From a bacterium (GTDB taxonomy: Bacteria > UBA10199 > JAIBAG01): 64,000 nucleotides of DNA. This document shows positions 55,127 to 64,000 of this stretch, one piece after another (the stretch's first letter is position 1; every line of letters begins with the position of its first letter). Made by a program: the position numbers and the translations under genes. The notes beneath the pieces are model-generated. The model did not search any database, was not told the DNA's origin, and was given only the letters and a program-made list of their open reading frames with translations. The DNA lies in NCBI GenBank assembly GCA_019695305.1, contig JAIBAG010000006.1:57515-121514 (forward strand), written 5' to 3'.

Positions 55127-55201
55127 AGTCTCTTACTAAAAATATTTTGTACAGAGTGCACAAGATATTTTTAGATAAGAGACTTATCCCGCTTATCGGG
55201 A
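55127..55201. repeat. 75-bp hairpin repeat, copy 1 (rpsE-rpmD junction)
   Basis: AGTCTCTTACTAAAAATATT at the left pairs with the right-hand AATATTTTTAGATAAGAGACT-like arm (20+ bp, one bulge). A second small hairpin follows (TCCCG/CGGGA). The element ends at the base next to the rpsE stop codon. It matches copy 2 (62004-62078, inverted) at about 66 of 75 positions. Confidence 0.88.
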
Positions 55202-55834
55202 TTAAGCTGTAGCCGATCCATCGGGTGTGGGTTCTGTTACAACAGGTTCCACATCCACTTCGCTAAATAATTTTTCTACTGTTTCTACAGGAGCCACTTC
55301 TAAACGTTTTAAACGGGTGGCTTTAGCAGTACCAGCACGACCTAACTTAAGACTTAATAGACCTTCAAAAGTAGCCTTGATCACGTTGTGAGGATTAGAT
55401 GGACCAATACATTTGGATAAAATATTATGGATGCCAGCCGCTTCAAATACAGCACGCGACACACCACCAGCAATAACACCAGTACCGGCATGAGCGGCAC
55501 GCATCAAAACTTTAGAAGCACCATATTTACCCAACACATCGTGAGGCACAGTACCTTCTACAATGGGAACATTGATTAAATTTTTTCTGGCACGCAAGGC
55601 ACCCTTTTTAATAGCATCAGGAACTTCACCAGCTTTACCCAAACCATAACCTACTTTGCCATTGCCATCGCCCACTACAATTAAAGCCGAAAAGCTGAAA
55701 CGACGTCCGCCTTTTACCACTTTAGCCACGCGCGAAATATTTACTACGCGATCGGTAAATACCGGCCCTTCAACGTCTTCATTTCTGTCGTTTCTGTCAT
55801 TTCTGTCATTTCTATCGTTTCTTTGTTCGCTCAT
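55202..55834 (-). CDS. rpsE: 30S ribosomal protein S5 with Asn-Asp-Arg repeat N-terminus
   Basis: 210 aa. The core is standard ([56 protein letters not shown]). The N-terminus carries a run of the tripeptide Asn-Asp-Arg encoded by 9-bp tandem repeats (55780-55825), and the C-terminus has an acidic extension. Confidence 0.98.
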   Translation of the reverse strand: MSEQRNDRNDRNDRNDRNEDVEGPVFTDRVVNISRVAKVVKGGRRFSFSALIVVGDGNGKVGYGLGKAGEVPDAIKKGALRARKNLINVPIVEGTVPHDVLGKYGASKVLMRAAHAGTGVIAGGVSRAVFEAAGIHNILSKCIGPSNPHNVIKATFEGLLSLKLGRAGTAKATRLKRLEVAPVETVEKLFSEVDVEPVVTEPTPDGSATA

Positions 55835-55847
55835 ATTAATCCTTCAA

Positions 55848-56195
55848 TTAAAATTTTAATCCCGATTCACGGGCCGCATCGGCCAGAGATTTAATTACGC
55901 CATGGTAACGAAAACCGTTACGGTCGAAAGCAACACGGTTAATATTGGCAGCCAATGCTTTTTCGGCAACAAGCTTACCTACTTCGGCAGCAGCTGTTTT
56001 ATTAGCAGAAGCCTTGCCGGTTTTAAGCGTGCTGGCATTTACCAATGTTTTACCCGAAATATCGTCAATAACCTGAGCATAAACATGCTTTAAGCTACGA
56101 TACACCGAAAGACGGGGGCATTCGGGAGAACCCAGAATTTTTTTACGAATTCTAACTTTACGGGACAAACGTCCTTCTAATTTACTTTTTGGCAT
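55848..56195 (-). CDS. rplR: 50S ribosomal protein L18
   Basis: 115 aa from the ATG at 56195, the standard length. Motifs include [21 protein letters not shown] and [25 protein letters not shown]. The start was chosen from GGAG about 9 nt upstream and the normal N-terminus. Confidence 0.97.
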   Translation of the reverse strand: MPKSKLEGRLSRKVRIRKKILGSPECPRLSVYRSLKHVYAQVIDDISGKTLVNASTLKTGKASANKTAAAEVGKLVAEKALAANINRVAFDRNGFRYHGVIKSLADAARESGLKF

Positions 56196-56196
56196 A

Positions 56197-56748
56197 TTAC
56201 TTAGCTCCTCCACTGGCCGCAGCCTTACCCACTTTACGTTGGATCACTTCGTCGGCATAACGAATCCCCTTACCCTTGTAAGGTTCGGGAGGTTTGTAGC
56301 CGCGAATATTGGCGGTGGTTTGCCCCACTTTTTCACGGTCAGGTCCACTCACCGTAATGCGGGTTTGTTTTTCAACGGCAATCTTAATACCGTCGGGTAC
56401 TTTAAAATCAACGGGGTGTGAGAAACCAAGTGTCATGCTGAGCGTACTGCCCTTCATTTCAGCTCTGTAACCCACGCCTTCAATATCTAAAATTTTGGTA
56501 AAACCTTGAGAAACACCTTCAATCATATTTTTGATGAGGGCACGTACCAAACCATGGGCGGCTTTGGCTTCAAGACTATCATCCTTGCGGGTAACAATAA
56601 CTTGACCTTTGTCTACGTTAACCGTGGTTAAGGCATTTAAAGGGCGGCTTAATTTACCCTGAGGCCCTTCAACGTTAACAGCATTGTTAGCCACATTTAC
56701 TTTTACTTTATCCGGGATAATTACCGGTCTTTTTCCTGTTCTCGACAT
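56197..56748 (-). CDS. rplF: 50S ribosomal protein L6
   Basis: 183 aa with [18 protein letters not shown] at the start and [30 protein letters not shown] near the end, both diagnostic. The frame ends 1 bp from the rplR start. Confidence 0.98.
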   Translation of the reverse strand: MSRTGKRPVIIPDKVKVNVANNAVNVEGPQGKLSRPLNALTTVNVDKGQVIVTRKDDSLEAKAAHGLVRALIKNMIEGVSQGFTKILDIEGVGYRAEMKGSTLSMTLGFSHPVDFKVPDGIKIAVEKQTRITVSGPDREKVGQTTANIRGYKPPEPYKGKGIRYADEVIQRKVGKAAASGGAK

Positions 56749-56771
56749 AAAAACTCCAAATAATGATAAAC

Positions 56772-57164
56772 TTAATTCACCTCACAAATCACTTCACCAC
56801 CAACTTTATTAGCGCGGGCTTTTTTATCGGTAATCATCCCTTGGGGTGTTGATAAAATGCGTAAGCCAATGCCTTTTAAGAACGGCTTAATTTCACGATA
56901 GCCGTGATAAACACGACGACCAGGACGCGACACGCGTTTAATGCGACGAATAGCCGAATCGCGGTTCATGTCGTACTTTAAAAATACTTTCATCTCCGAC
57001 TGAGGCGCTTTTTCTTCCATCACATACTGCGATACAAAGCCCTCCTCTTTTAAGATCTTTACGATCTGTTCTTTAACTTTAGAAGCCGGCACCATCACGT
57101 ATTCCTTACGGGCTTTGATGCCGTTTCTGATTCTTGTTAATAAATCTGCAATTGGATCTGTCAT
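56772..57164 (-). CDS. rpsH: 30S ribosomal protein S8
   Basis: 130 aa. MTDPIADLLTRIRNG at the start and the C-terminal STPQGMITDKKARANKVGGE are typical. In well-studied bacteria S8 represses the spc operon by binding near the rplE start; I did not identify that RNA site here. Confidence 0.98.
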   Translation of the reverse strand: MTDPIADLLTRIRNGIKARKEYVMVPASKVKEQIVKILKEEGFVSQYVMEEKAPQSEMKVFLKYDMNRDSAIRRIKRVSRPGRRVYHGYREIKPFLKGIGLRILSTPQGMITDKKARANKVGGEVICEVN

Positions 57165-57174
57165 AATTTACCTC

Positions 57175-57360
57175 TTACCAGCTGGATTTTGTTACACCGG
57201 GAATTTCACCTAAATGCGCTCTTTTACGAAAGCACAAACGGCACATGTTAAAGCGCCGTAAATAAGCGCGTGATCTGCCACATAAAGGGCATCTTCTATA
57301 GGCGCGTACCTTAAACTTGGGTTTTCTTGCTGCTTTAATTCTTAGCGATGTTTTAGCCAT
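57175..57360 (-). CDS. rpsN: 30S ribosomal protein S14, zinc-binding short form
   Basis: 61 aa, the short type-Z S14, with the zinc site [20 protein letters not shown]. This form needs zinc, unlike the long form of E. coli. Confidence 0.98.
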   Translation of the reverse strand: MAKTSLRIKAARKPKFKVRAYRRCPLCGRSRAYLRRFNMCRLCFRKRAHLGEIPGVTKSSW

Positions 57361-57378
57361 GATTTCTTCCTTACAAAA

Positions 57379-57912
57379 TTAAGTACGTAAAGGCAGCCCT
57401 AATGCACGAAGGAGCAATTCTCCTTCTTTGTCATTTTGGGCGGTTGTTACAAAAGTAATGTTCATGCCGCGGCTTTTTTCAATGCGGTCGGCTACAATTT
57501 CAGGGAAAATAATGTGTTCGGTAATACCACAGGTATAATTACCACGTCCGTCAAAGCCGCGTTTATTTAAACCCTTAAAATCGCGCGCACGGGGCAAGGC
57601 CACGTTGGCGAAACGATTCAAAAATTCATACATACGCTTGCGACGCAGTGTCACGCGGCAACCAATAGCTTGGCCTTCGCGTAATTTGAAGGTAGCAATC
57701 GATTTTTTAGCCTTGGTAATAACAGCTTTTTGACCGGTAATAACGGTTAAATCAGCGGCAATGGTATCCAAAATTTTGCTATTTTGGAGCGCATCCGATG
57801 TGGAGCTGTTGATCACAATTTTGGTAAGCTTAGGTAAACGCATGATATTGGTAATACCCAATTCAGCTTTTAACTTTGGCACAACCTGTTCTTTGTAAAA
57901 TTTTTCAAGCAT
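57379..57912 (-). CDS. rplE: 50S ribosomal protein L5
   Basis: 177 aa, with typical parts GCRVTLRRKRMYEFLNRF, RDFKGLNKRGFDGRGNY and TTAQNDKEGELLLRALG. Binds 5S rRNA. Confidence 0.98.
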   Translation of the reverse strand: MLEKFYKEQVVPKLKAELGITNIMRLPKLTKIVINSSTSDALQNSKILDTIAADLTVITGQKAVITKAKKSIATFKLREGQAIGCRVTLRRKRMYEFLNRFANVALPRARDFKGLNKRGFDGRGNYTCGITEHIIFPEIVADRIEKSRGMNITFVTTAQNDKEGELLLRALGLPLRT

Positions 57913-57929
57913 AATTACCTCTTAAGTCT

Positions 57930-58250
57930 TTATTCAGCCTTAACTTCACCGGCTTTTTTAAAAGCACGTACTTTATTTCCTTTAGAATCAACTTTAGCAC
58001 CCACACGTACCGTACGATTTTTCTTTTCGTCAAAATACATGAGATTGGAAATATGGATAGAAGCTTCCTTTTCCACAATGCCACCTTGGGGATTTTTTTG
58101 ATTAGGGCGTGTATGGCGCTTAATCATGTTGATTTTTTCCACCAACGCACGATCTTTTTCGGGTAAAATACGAATAATTTTCCCCGTTTTACCTTTATCT
58201 TTTCCGGCGATCACTTTTACCAAGTCGCCTTTTTTAATTGCATATCCCAT
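57930..58250 (-). CDS. rplX: 50S ribosomal protein L24
   Basis: 106 aa. The KOW motif is VKVIAGKDKGKTGKII, followed by the RHTRPNQKNPQGGIVEKE block. One of the first assembly proteins of the 50S subunit. Confidence 0.98.
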   Translation of the reverse strand: MGYAIKKGDLVKVIAGKDKGKTGKIIRILPEKDRALVEKINMIKRHTRPNQKNPQGGIVEKEASIHISNLMYFDEKKNRTVRVGAKVDSKGNKVRAFKKAGEVKAE

Positions 58251-58251
58251 A

Positions 58252-58620
58252 TTATAATACCTCCGGAGCGAGCGAAATGATCTTCATATATTTCTTCGCG
58301 CGCAATTCTCTGGCCACGGGCCCAAAAATACGGGTACCAATAGGCTCGCCGTTATTATCAATTAACACCGCCGAATTTTCATCAAAGCGAATATAGGTAC
58401 CATCGGGGCGGCGAATTTCCTTACGGGTTCTCACCACTACTCCTTTTTTTACATCGCCTTTTTTTACCTTAGCATTGGGTAAGGCTTCTTTTACAGCCAC
58501 AACAATTACATCACCAATGGTGGCATAACGTCTTTTACTTCCGCCTAATACTTTGATGCAAAAAAGTTTTTTTGCACCAGAGTTATCGGCCGAATTAAGC
58601 ATGGTTTGCATTTGTATCAT
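58252..58620 (-). CDS. rplN: 50S ribosomal protein L14
   Basis: 122 aa, with [20 protein letters not shown] and the C-terminal [23 protein letters not shown], the normal length and ends. One base separates it from rplX. Confidence 0.98.
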   Translation of the reverse strand: MIQMQTMLNSADNSGAKKLFCIKVLGGSKRRYATIGDVIVVAVKEALPNAKVKKGDVKKGVVVRTRKEIRRPDGTYIRFDENSAVLIDNNGEPIGTRIFGPVARELRAKKYMKIISLAPEVL

Positions 58621-58638
58621 GGTAAGCTTCCGATCTTT

Positions 58639-58896
58639 TTATAAGTTAGCGCCCTTTTCAACCACCTGAGTAACAACCCATCTTTTGGTTTTACTAATGG
58701 GTTTGCATTCTTGGATGGCTACGCGGTCACCCACGGCGCATTCGTTTTTTTCGTCATGAACCTTGAATTTTTTCTTCTTGGTCAAAAATTTTCCAAAGAT
58801 AGGATCGCGAACGCGACGTACAACCTCAACAACGGCTGTTTTTGCCATCTTATCGCTAATCACAATGCCTTCTTTTGTTTTTCTTTCAACGGTCAT
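58639..58896 (-). CDS. rpsQ: 30S ribosomal protein S17
   Basis: 85 aa. ERKTKEGIVISDKMAKTAVV and CAVGDRVAIQECKPISKTKRW are characteristic of the OB-fold S17. Confidence 0.98.
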   Translation of the reverse strand: MTVERKTKEGIVISDKMAKTAVVEVVRRVRDPIFGKFLTKKKKFKVHDEKNECAVGDRVAIQECKPISKTKRWVVTQVVEKGANL

Positions 58897-58898
58897 AC

Positions 58899-59087
58899 TT
58901 ATCCCTTCTTCGCATTCTTCATGGTTGCCACACGGGCGATATCTTTTTTAATTTCTCCCAAGCGGTGCGTTTTATCTAACTGGTTGGTAGACTTTTTAAG
59001 TTTTAAACCAAACAGCTCTTCTTTCCACTCGGCTACAAGCTTATCCAGCTCGGCCTGGGACTTATCTTTTAATTCACTAGGCTTCAC
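58899..59087 (-). CDS. rpmC: 50S ribosomal protein L29
   Basis: 62 aa, an antiparallel helical pair with [25 protein letters not shown]. The start is a GTG inside the last codons of rplP (11-nt overlap), so it depends on translational coupling. Confidence 0.97.
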   Translation of the reverse strand: MKPSELKDKSQAELDKLVAEWKEELFGLKLKKSTNQLDKTHRLGEIKKDIARVATMKNAKKG

Positions 59088-59499
59088 GGTAATTCTCCCT
59101 GGTAATGATTTTAGTTTTTAAACCTAATTTATGTTTGGCAAGGGTTAAGGCTTCTTTAGCCACGGCATTATCAACGCCTTCCATTTCAAACAAAATACGT
59201 CCAATTTTTACCGGTGCTACCCATAATTCGGTGGCGCCCTTACCGCTACCCATACGAGTTTCAAGCGGCTTTTTACTTAAAGGCTTATCGGGAAAAAGAC
59301 GAATCCATACACGACCACCTCTTTTAATGGCGCGTGTCATAGCAATACGGGCCGCTTCAATTTGACGAGCGGTTACCCAGCCGGTTTCCAAAACTTGCAG
59401 AGCATAATCGCCAAATGCCAAATTGTAACCGCTACGGGCTTTGCCCCTAAGACGGCCTTTTTGCTGTTTGCGATACTTTACTTTTTTAGGCATCAACAT
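59077..59499 (-). CDS. rplP: 50S ribosomal protein L16
   Basis: 140 aa. [43 protein letters not shown] and [17 protein letters not shown] are diagnostic. AAGGAG lies upstream of the ATG. It sits near the peptidyl-transferase centre. Confidence 0.98.
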   Translation of the reverse strand: MLMPKKVKYRKQQKGRLRGKARSGYNLAFGDYALQVLETGWVTARQIEAARIAMTRAIKRGGRVWIRLFPDKPLSKKPLETRMGSGKGATELWVAPVKIGRILFEMEGVDNAVAKEALTLAKHKLGLKTKIITRENYREA

Positions 59500-59512
59500 A
59501 AGTTAATTCTCC

Positions 59513-60142
59513 TTACTGAATCACCACGTCACCGCGATAAATCCAAACTTTAATCCCAATTACACCATAGGTTGTATGAGCTTCGGCCAATGCATAATCG
59601 ATATCGGCACGTAATGTATGAAGAGGCACACGACCTTCTCGGTACCATTCAACACGAGCAATTTCGCTGCCTGCTAAACGACCGCCACATTTTACTTTAA
59701 TTCCTTTAGCGCCAAATTTCATGGTGGTTTGCACGGCCTTTTTCATAGCGCGGCGATACGACACACGGCGTTCAATTTGTAACGCAATATTTTCGGCAAC
59801 AAGCATGGCATCCAGCTCGGCTTTACGCACTTCGATAATGTTTAAAAATACCGTGTTGGTGGTAGACTTTTGCAATTCAGCTTTAATGGTATCAATACCA
59901 CTGCCTTTTTTACCAATAACCAAACCGGGACGTGAAGTATGGATATTTATCTTTACCTTGGTTGCGGCACGTTCAATTTCAATTTTAGCCACGCCCATAG
60001 ATTTAAGACGGTCTTTTACAATTTTTCTAAAACGGATGTCTTCGTGCAACCAGCGCGCATAATCCTTTTTAGAATACCATTTCGACAACCAGGGGCGGAT
60101 AACGCCCACTCTAAAACCAACCGGATGTATTTTCTGTCCCAC
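59513..60142 (-). CDS. rpsC: 30S ribosomal protein S3
   Basis: 209 aa from a GTG start preceded by AGGAGAAGGGA. The KH domain ([24 protein letters not shown]) and the C-terminal domain motif [23 protein letters not shown] are clear. Confidence 0.98.
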   Translation of the reverse strand: MGQKIHPVGFRVGVIRPWLSKWYSKKDYARWLHEDIRFRKIVKDRLKSMGVAKIEIERAATKVKINIHTSRPGLVIGKKGSGIDTIKAELQKSTTNTVFLNIIEVRKAELDAMLVAENIALQIERRVSYRRAMKKAVQTTMKFGAKGIKVKCGGRLAGSEIARVEWYREGRVPLHTLRADIDYALAEAHTTYGVIGIKVWIYRGDVVIQ

Positions 60143-60154
60143 GTTTATCCCTTC

Positions 60155-60239
60155 TCCTGAGCAATTTCACCCTTGCTACTTCAAACAATCATCTACTCAG
60201 GACCAAGCAGATCGTTTGATAGCAGCAGTAAGGACTGCT
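60155..60239. repeat. Structured spacer between rplV and rpsC (three inverted repeats)
   Basis: Within the 100-bp gap are TCCTGAG/CTCAGGA (60155-60202), an interrupted CAAAC-ATCT/AGAT-GTTTG pair (60182-60218) and AGCAGT-AAGG-ACTGCT (60224-60239). Nested hairpins can form in the transcript. It is unrelated in sequence to the 75-bp element. Confidence 0.6.
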
Positions 60240-60242
60240 TAG

Positions 60243-60575
60243 TTACTTGTCACCCACAACCACGTGGATGTGTGACATGCGTTTATATAATGACGAAGCC
60301 GACCCACGAGCGCGAGGCATAATGCGCTTCATGATGGTAGCCGGATTAACCAAAATCTTTTTTACAAACAAAGTATCGGCGCGAACACCACCTTTTTGAG
60401 TAGCGTTGGCAACAGCCGAACGAATAAGCTTGGCCACATCTTTAGAGATGACCTTGCGTTCAAATTTAAGGAGGTTTAAAGCGTCTTCCACTTTTTTACC
60501 TCTTACCTGATCCACTACCAAACGCAGTTTACGCGGTGTGCAGCGGATGTTTTTAAAAGTTGCTTGAGCTTCCAT
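60243..60575 (-). CDS. rplV: 50S ribosomal protein L22
   Basis: 110 aa. The tunnel beta-hairpin region VNPATIMKRIMPRARGSASSLYKRMSHI and the N-terminal CTPRKLRLVVDQVRGK identify it. Its distal loop lines the exit tunnel. Confidence 0.98.
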   Translation of the reverse strand: MEAQATFKNIRCTPRKLRLVVDQVRGKKVEDALNLLKFERKVISKDVAKLIRSAVANATQKGGVRADTLFVKKILVNPATIMKRIMPRARGSASSLYKRMSHIHVVVGDK

Positions 60576-60577
60576 AA

Positions 60578-60859
60578 TTATTCTGCCTTTCCTGCCTTGC
60601 GATCACCCGAGTGAACGGTAAAGGTACGTGTAGGAGCGAATTCGCCCAACTTGTGTCCTACCATGTTATCGGTTACAAACACCGGCACAAATTTACGACC
60701 GTTATGCACCGACAGTGTAAGCCCAATAAAATCGGGAGTGATGGTAGAACGACGCGACCAGGTTTTAATAACCTTGCGGTTGTTTGTTTTAACAGCATCT
60801 TCCACTTTTTTAGCAAGATGCAGATCGATGAAAGGTCCTTTTTTAATTGAACGTGCCAT
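60578..60859 (-). CDS. rpsS: 30S ribosomal protein S19
   Basis: 93 aa, with [43 protein letters not shown] and [13 protein letters not shown]. Two bases separate it from rplV. Confidence 0.98.
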   Translation of the reverse strand: MARSIKKGPFIDLHLAKKVEDAVKTNNRKVIKTWSRRSTITPDFIGLTLSVHNGRKFVPVFVTDNMVGHKLGEFAPTRTFTVHSGDRKAGKAE

Positions 60860-60870
60860 AAGTCCTCTTT

Positions 60871-61695
60871 TTATTTAACGCGACGGTCTTTAACAATGAA
60901 CTTAGCCGTTCTCTTGTTTTGACGTGTCTTATAACCTTGTGTAGGTTGACCCCACGGTGTTACAGGGTTTCTACCACCATGATCCTTACCATGACCACCA
61001 CCATGCGGGTGATCTACAGGGTTCATTGCCGTACCGCGGCTTAAGGGGCGTACACCCAACCAGCGCATACGACCGGCTTTACCATAACTAATATTTTCGT
61101 GATCTAAGTTACCCACCTGACCTACAGTAGCGCGACAATTAACCAGCACCATGCGTACTTCACCGGAAGGTAATTTTAATTGAGCATATTTTTCTTCTTT
61201 AGCCATCAACTGAGCAAACGAGCCAGCCGAACGAGCCATTTGGCCGCCTTTGCCGGGTTTTAACTCGATGTTATGAAGCTGAGTGCCCGTGGGAATATTT
61301 TTGATAAGCAAGGAATTTCCGAGGCTAATATCAATTTCTTTTTCGGATGCGAGTACTGTTTGACCTACCTTAAGACCGTTAGGAGCCAAAATGTAACGCT
61401 TTTCACCATCTAAGTATTGAATAAGCGCAATACGCGAAGTACGGTTTGGATCGTATTCTACCGAAACCACTTTACCTGGAACATCAAGCTTGGTGCGCTT
61501 GAAATCGATAATGCGATAACGTTGTTTATGACCGCCGCCGATAGCGCGCGAGGTTAAATGACCGTTTGAGTTACGACCACCCGTTTTTCTTTTGGGGGCG
61601 AGTAACGATTTTTCGGGCGACGATTTAGTAATTTCGTTAAAATCGTGACCGGTTCTAAAACGGATACCATTACTTGTTGGTTTATAGGTTTTCAT
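60871..61695 (-). CDS. rplB: 50S ribosomal protein L2
   Basis: 274 aa, the normal length. [22 protein letters not shown] and the C-terminal [15 protein letters not shown], with the His essential for peptidyl transfer, are both present. Confidence 0.99.
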   Translation of the reverse strand: MKTYKPTSNGIRFRTGHDFNEITKSSPEKSLLAPKRKTGGRNSNGHLTSRAIGGGHKQRYRIIDFKRTKLDVPGKVVSVEYDPNRTSRIALIQYLDGEKRYILAPNGLKVGQTVLASEKEIDISLGNSLLIKNIPTGTQLHNIELKPGKGGQMARSAGSFAQLMAKEEKYAQLKLPSGEVRMVLVNCRATVGQVGNLDHENISYGKAGRMRWLGVRPLSRGTAMNPVDHPHGGGHGKDHGGRNPVTPWGQPTQGYKTRQNKRTAKFIVKDRRVK

Positions 61696-61697
61696 GA

Positions 61698-61985
61698 TTA
61701 AACTCCTTCAAACACCTCAATTTTTTGTCCGGCCTTGATAGTTACAAAAGCCTTTTTATAATTGGAGCGTTTGCCCATACTTTGACCCACGCGTTTAAAC
61801 TTGCCGCGGGTAATAAGCGTGTTCACGTCCAACACATTTACTTTAAATAATTTTTCTACAGCCTTTTTTACATCCAGCTTGGTAGCTTCACGGTTTACTT
61901 CAAACACGTAACGATTAGCGTCAGCTTGCGAAGCCAGCGATTTTTCGGTTACCAGCGGTCTGTTGATTACATTATATAAATCCAT
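61698..61985 (-). CDS. rplW: 50S ribosomal protein L23
   Basis: 95 aa. [36 protein letters not shown] is the family core. L23 docks trigger factor and SRP at the tunnel exit. A 91-bp repeat-bearing gap separates it from rplD. Confidence 0.98.
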   Translation of the reverse strand: MDLYNVINRPLVTEKSLASQADANRYVFEVNREATKLDVKKAVEKLFKVNVLDVNTLITRGKFKRVGQSMGKRSNYKKAFVTIKAGQKIEVFEGV

Positions 61986-62003
61986 AATAACCTCTTACAT
62001 TAA

Positions 62004-62078
62004 CCCCGATAAACGGGATAAGTCTCTCATCTAAAAACATCTTGTGCATCCCGCACAAAATATTTTTAGTAACAGACT
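62004..62078. repeat. 75-bp hairpin repeat, copy 2 (rplD-rplW junction)
   Basis: The reverse complement of this segment aligns end to end with copy 1 (55127-55201), about 66 of 75 identical by my count. The main hairpin arms and the small CCCCG/CGGGG hairpin are both kept. The element starts on the rplD stop codon, in the opposite orientation to copy 1 relative to transcription. Confidence 0.88.
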
Positions 62079-62700
62079 AAGCCAAATAACGGCTGTTCAC
62101 GGCTTCAAAAGCCTTTTGGGTTAATACCACTTTGGGATATTTCAAAAGATCAAACACATTTAAGTTATCGGCGTTTAAAATTTTAAAATCGCGCAAATTT
62201 TGTACCGACTTCACAATATTTTTATCGGCATTTTCCAAAATTACCAAACCGGCATTTACTTTAATACCTTCAAAATAGGCCTTCGCTTTGCTGGTTTTAA
62301 TTTCGGTTAACGGAATAGACGACACCACAATCAAAGCACCATCGGCAACGCGGCTTTTAAAGGCTTCGCGAATAGCCAAAATACGAACCTTTTTGTTCAT
62401 GCCCAAAGTATAATCGCGGGGCTTAGGACCAAAAACACGACCACCACCTACGAAAGGAGCCGACTTCATGGCACCGTGACGGGCATTACCAGTACCTTTT
62501 TGGCGATATACTTTTTTGTTGGTTAAGTTTACTTCGGCGCGAGTTTTGGTGCGTACAGTACCGTGATGCTTAGAAGCAAGATAACGCTTTACCGCATCGT
62601 ACAATACAGCTTTATTCACTTTTTCTTCAGTGAGAGAAGCTGCCAAACTTACTTCGCCAACCTTCTTATTTTTTTCGTCAATGACTTGTATGGTGCTCAT
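62077..62700 (-). CDS. rplD: 50S ribosomal protein L4
   Basis: 207 aa. The tunnel loop KKVYRQKGTGNARHGAMKSAPFVGGGRVFGPKPRDY is diagnostic. In E. coli L4 regulates the S10 operon through the leader; the rpsJ leader lies mostly before rpsJ and no such hairpin was identified here. Confidence 0.98.
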   Translation of the reverse strand: MSTIQVIDEKNKKVGEVSLAASLTEEKVNKAVLYDAVKRYLASKHHGTVRTKTRAEVNLTNKKVYRQKGTGNARHGAMKSAPFVGGGRVFGPKPRDYTLGMNKKVRILAIREAFKSRVADGALIVVSSIPLTEIKTSKAKAYFEGIKVNAGLVILENADKNIVKSVQNLRDFKILNADNLNVFDLLKYPKVVLTQKAFEAVNSRYLA

Positions 62701-62724
62701 ATATAACTCTCTAGTAATATTTGA

Positions 62725-63396
62725 TTACGAAGCCGCTTTCGACTTCTTGTCAATTAAACGCTTTTCAAAATCGGGTGTAGACGGATAAATTTCTACAATC
62801 CCATGATTGTGGCCAGGTACAGCACCACGAATTAAAATTAAATTTTCTTCCGGTTCAACTGCTACAACAGTTAAATTTTTAACAGTTACACGTTTGTTAC
62901 CCATATGGCCGGGCATTTTTTTGCCCTTAATAACACGGCCAGGATATGTACGCTGACCAATAGAACCAGGAACACGGTGCGAAATAGAACAACCATGAGA
63001 ATCGCGACCACCAGCAAAGTTATGACGTTTCATAACACCCTGAAATCCGCGTCCTTTAGAGGTACCCGACACATGCACAATTTCACCCACAATAAAATCG
63101 GCCACCGTAATGGTGTCACCGGGGGTATATGCATCGGTATGGCTTGTTTTAATTTCCTTTAAGAACTTAAAAGTCTTAAGGCCCTTTTTAGTAAAATGAC
63201 CCGCTGTGGGTTTAATCACCTTTTTCGCATCCTTTTCCAAAAAGCCAATTTGAACGCTATTAGAGCCGTCCTTCTCTTCGCTTTTCTTCATAATGATGGT
63301 ACAAGGTCCCGCTTTTAAAACAGTTACCGGTATAGAGCCGGTTTCCGGGTTAAAAATTTGGGTCATTCCTATTTTTTCAGCTAAAATGCCTGGCAT
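62725..63396 (-). CDS. rplC: 50S ribosomal protein L3
   Basis: 223 aa with the motifs GTSKGRGFQGVMKRHNF, PGSIGQRTYPGRVIKGKKMPGHMGN and RVTVKNLTVV. The Gln in the GxIGQ loop is the residue methylated in many bacteria. Confidence 0.98.
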   Translation of the reverse strand: MPGILAEKIGMTQIFNPETGSIPVTVLKAGPCTIIMKKSEEKDGSNSVQIGFLEKDAKKVIKPTAGHFTKKGLKTFKFLKEIKTSHTDAYTPGDTITVADFIVGEIVHVSGTSKGRGFQGVMKRHNFAGGRDSHGCSISHRVPGSIGQRTYPGRVIKGKKMPGHMGNKRVTVKNLTVVAVEPEENLILIRGAVPGHNHGIVEIYPSTPDFEKRLIDKKSKAAS

Positions 63397-63428
63397 AAAA
63401 TTTCCTTACTTAACTCATCAGCACCTCA

Positions 63429-63458
63429 AGTACGAATCAAAAAAGATCTGATTGTACT
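63429..63458. repeat. Hairpin in the rpsJ-rplC gap
   Basis: AGTACGAATCA and TGATTGTACT pair with a one-base bulge around a 9-nt loop. The gap is 115 bp, long for this operon position. It may be a processing or attenuation hairpin. Confidence 0.5.
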
Positions 63459-63511
63459 AAGGGGGTAATTAGTCAATATGTAAAAAAGTCATAATCTCCT
63501 TAGTGAAAAAC

Positions 63512-63832
63512 TTAGAGCATTTTTATTTCTACATCCACACCAGCCGACAAATCGAGCTTCATCAAAGAATCGATTGTTTGCTGAGTAGGTTCTAAAATAT
63601 CCAGAAGCCTTTTATGGGTTCTGATTTCGAACTGCTCTTGCGATTTTTTGTCCACGTGAGGTGAACGTAAAACCGTATATTTTTCAATTTTGGTCGGCAA
63701 GGGGATGGGGCCCGACAAACGCGCGCCCGTTCTCTTGGCAGTTTCCACAATTTCGCCGGTGGCTTGATCTAATAATTTATGATCAAAACCTTTTAAGCGA
63801 ATACGAACTTTTTGTCCTTTATAATCAGCCAT
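63512..63832 (-). CDS. rpsJ: 30S ribosomal protein S10
   Basis: 106 aa, with [40 protein letters not shown] and [16 protein letters not shown] [15 protein letters not shown]. First gene of the S10 cluster, 13 bp after tuf. Confidence 0.98.
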   Translation of the reverse strand: MADYKGQKVRIRLKGFDHKLLDQATGEIVETAKRTGARLSGPIPLPTKIEKYTVLRSPHVDKKSQEQFEIRTHKRLLDILEPTQQTIDSLMKLDLSAGVDVEIKML

Positions 63833-63845
63833 AGTTTCCTACCTA

Positions 63846-64000
63846 TTATTCGATGATCTCCGAAACCACACCAGCACCTACTGTTCTGCCACCTTCACGG
63901 ATAGCAAAACGAAGTTCCTTTTCCATAGCAATGGGGGTAATTAATTCCACCGTAATGGCTACGTTGTCACCGGGCATTACCATTTCTACTTTCTCTGGTA
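63846..64000 (-). CDS. tuf: Elongation factor Tu, C-terminal fragment (continues beyond window)
   Basis: The last 50 codons are in the window and end in the classical EF-Tu terminus [17 protein letters not shown], preceded by [25 protein letters not shown]. The stop is TAA at 63846-63848. Position before rpsJ matches the str-S10 arrangement. Confidence 0.97.
   Translation of the reverse strand, partial: PEKVEMVMPGDNVAITVELITPIAMEKELRFAIREGGRTVGAGVVSEIIE

Noticed and set aside
55127..55201. 75-bp repeat as a Rho-independent terminator
   Set aside because: No T tract follows the stem and it lies inside a co-directional essential operon. A second, inverted copy argues for a mobile repeat.

Overview
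The window looks like a chromosomal segment of a Gram-negative, AT-leaning bacterium (roughly 40-45% GC by eye). Its gene set resembles deltaproteobacterial or candidate-lineage genomes, but I cannot name the taxon. Supporting signs are lipoproteins with clear lipoboxes, small outer-membrane barrel proteins, menaquinone made by the futalosine route, a membrane EtfAB:quinone oxidoreductase-type protein, leucine-catabolism genes and a very compact S10-spc-alpha ribosomal cluster. I saw no prophage, complete insertion sequence, CRISPR array, rRNA or tRNA gene.

Region 1 (1-5750) holds a cut-off lipoprotein, a small orphan ORF, an RRM-RGG RNA-binding protein, a tandem universal stress protein, a BI-1 family membrane protein, a zinc alcohol dehydrogenase and a small membrane protein. 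Region 2 (5614-12979) is one operon: a double activase/dehydratase fusion, a partner Fe-S dehydratase-like protein, a TetR regulator and an alkaline-phosphatase-superfamily enzyme. A 14-bp perfect palindrome sits next to its promoter. Region 3 (12983-21136) carries argC, rplM-rpsI, the EMO-type oxidoreductase and a menaquinone operon (mqnA, mqnC and a deaminase). Region 4 (21497-30800) has a metallophosphoesterase fused to a barrel-like C-terminus, a sensor kinase-regulator-permease operon and an RND/MMPL exporter. Region 5 (30876-34374) has three leucine-degradation genes separated by two unrelated palindromic repeat elements. Region 6 (34390-48112) has lepB-lepA, a small ribbon-helix-helix repressor with its own operator, a SPOR protein, an M16 peptidase pair, a Ser/Thr kinase, rlmE, a Xer recombinase, trmB, a response regulator and an AI-2E-type transporter. 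Region 7 (48219-64000) is the ribosomal cluster, all on the minus strand, from the 3' end of tuf through rpsJ to rplQ.

A functional thread links several blocks. Leucine and other acyl-CoA oxidation would pass electrons through ETF to the EMO-type protein and on to menaquinone, whose synthesis is encoded just downstream of it. The activase operon encodes an ATP-dependent low-potential reduction system of unknown substrate.

The most unusual non-coding signal is a set of dispersed structured repeats at gene junctions. Heptamer arrays abut the starts of three genes that lack a Shine-Dalgarno. A 75-bp hairpin element appears twice inside the ribosomal cluster, in opposite orientations, each copy starting at a stop codon. 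Nested palindromes surround the methylglutaconyl-CoA hydratase-like gene, and one of them supplies its ribosome binding site.
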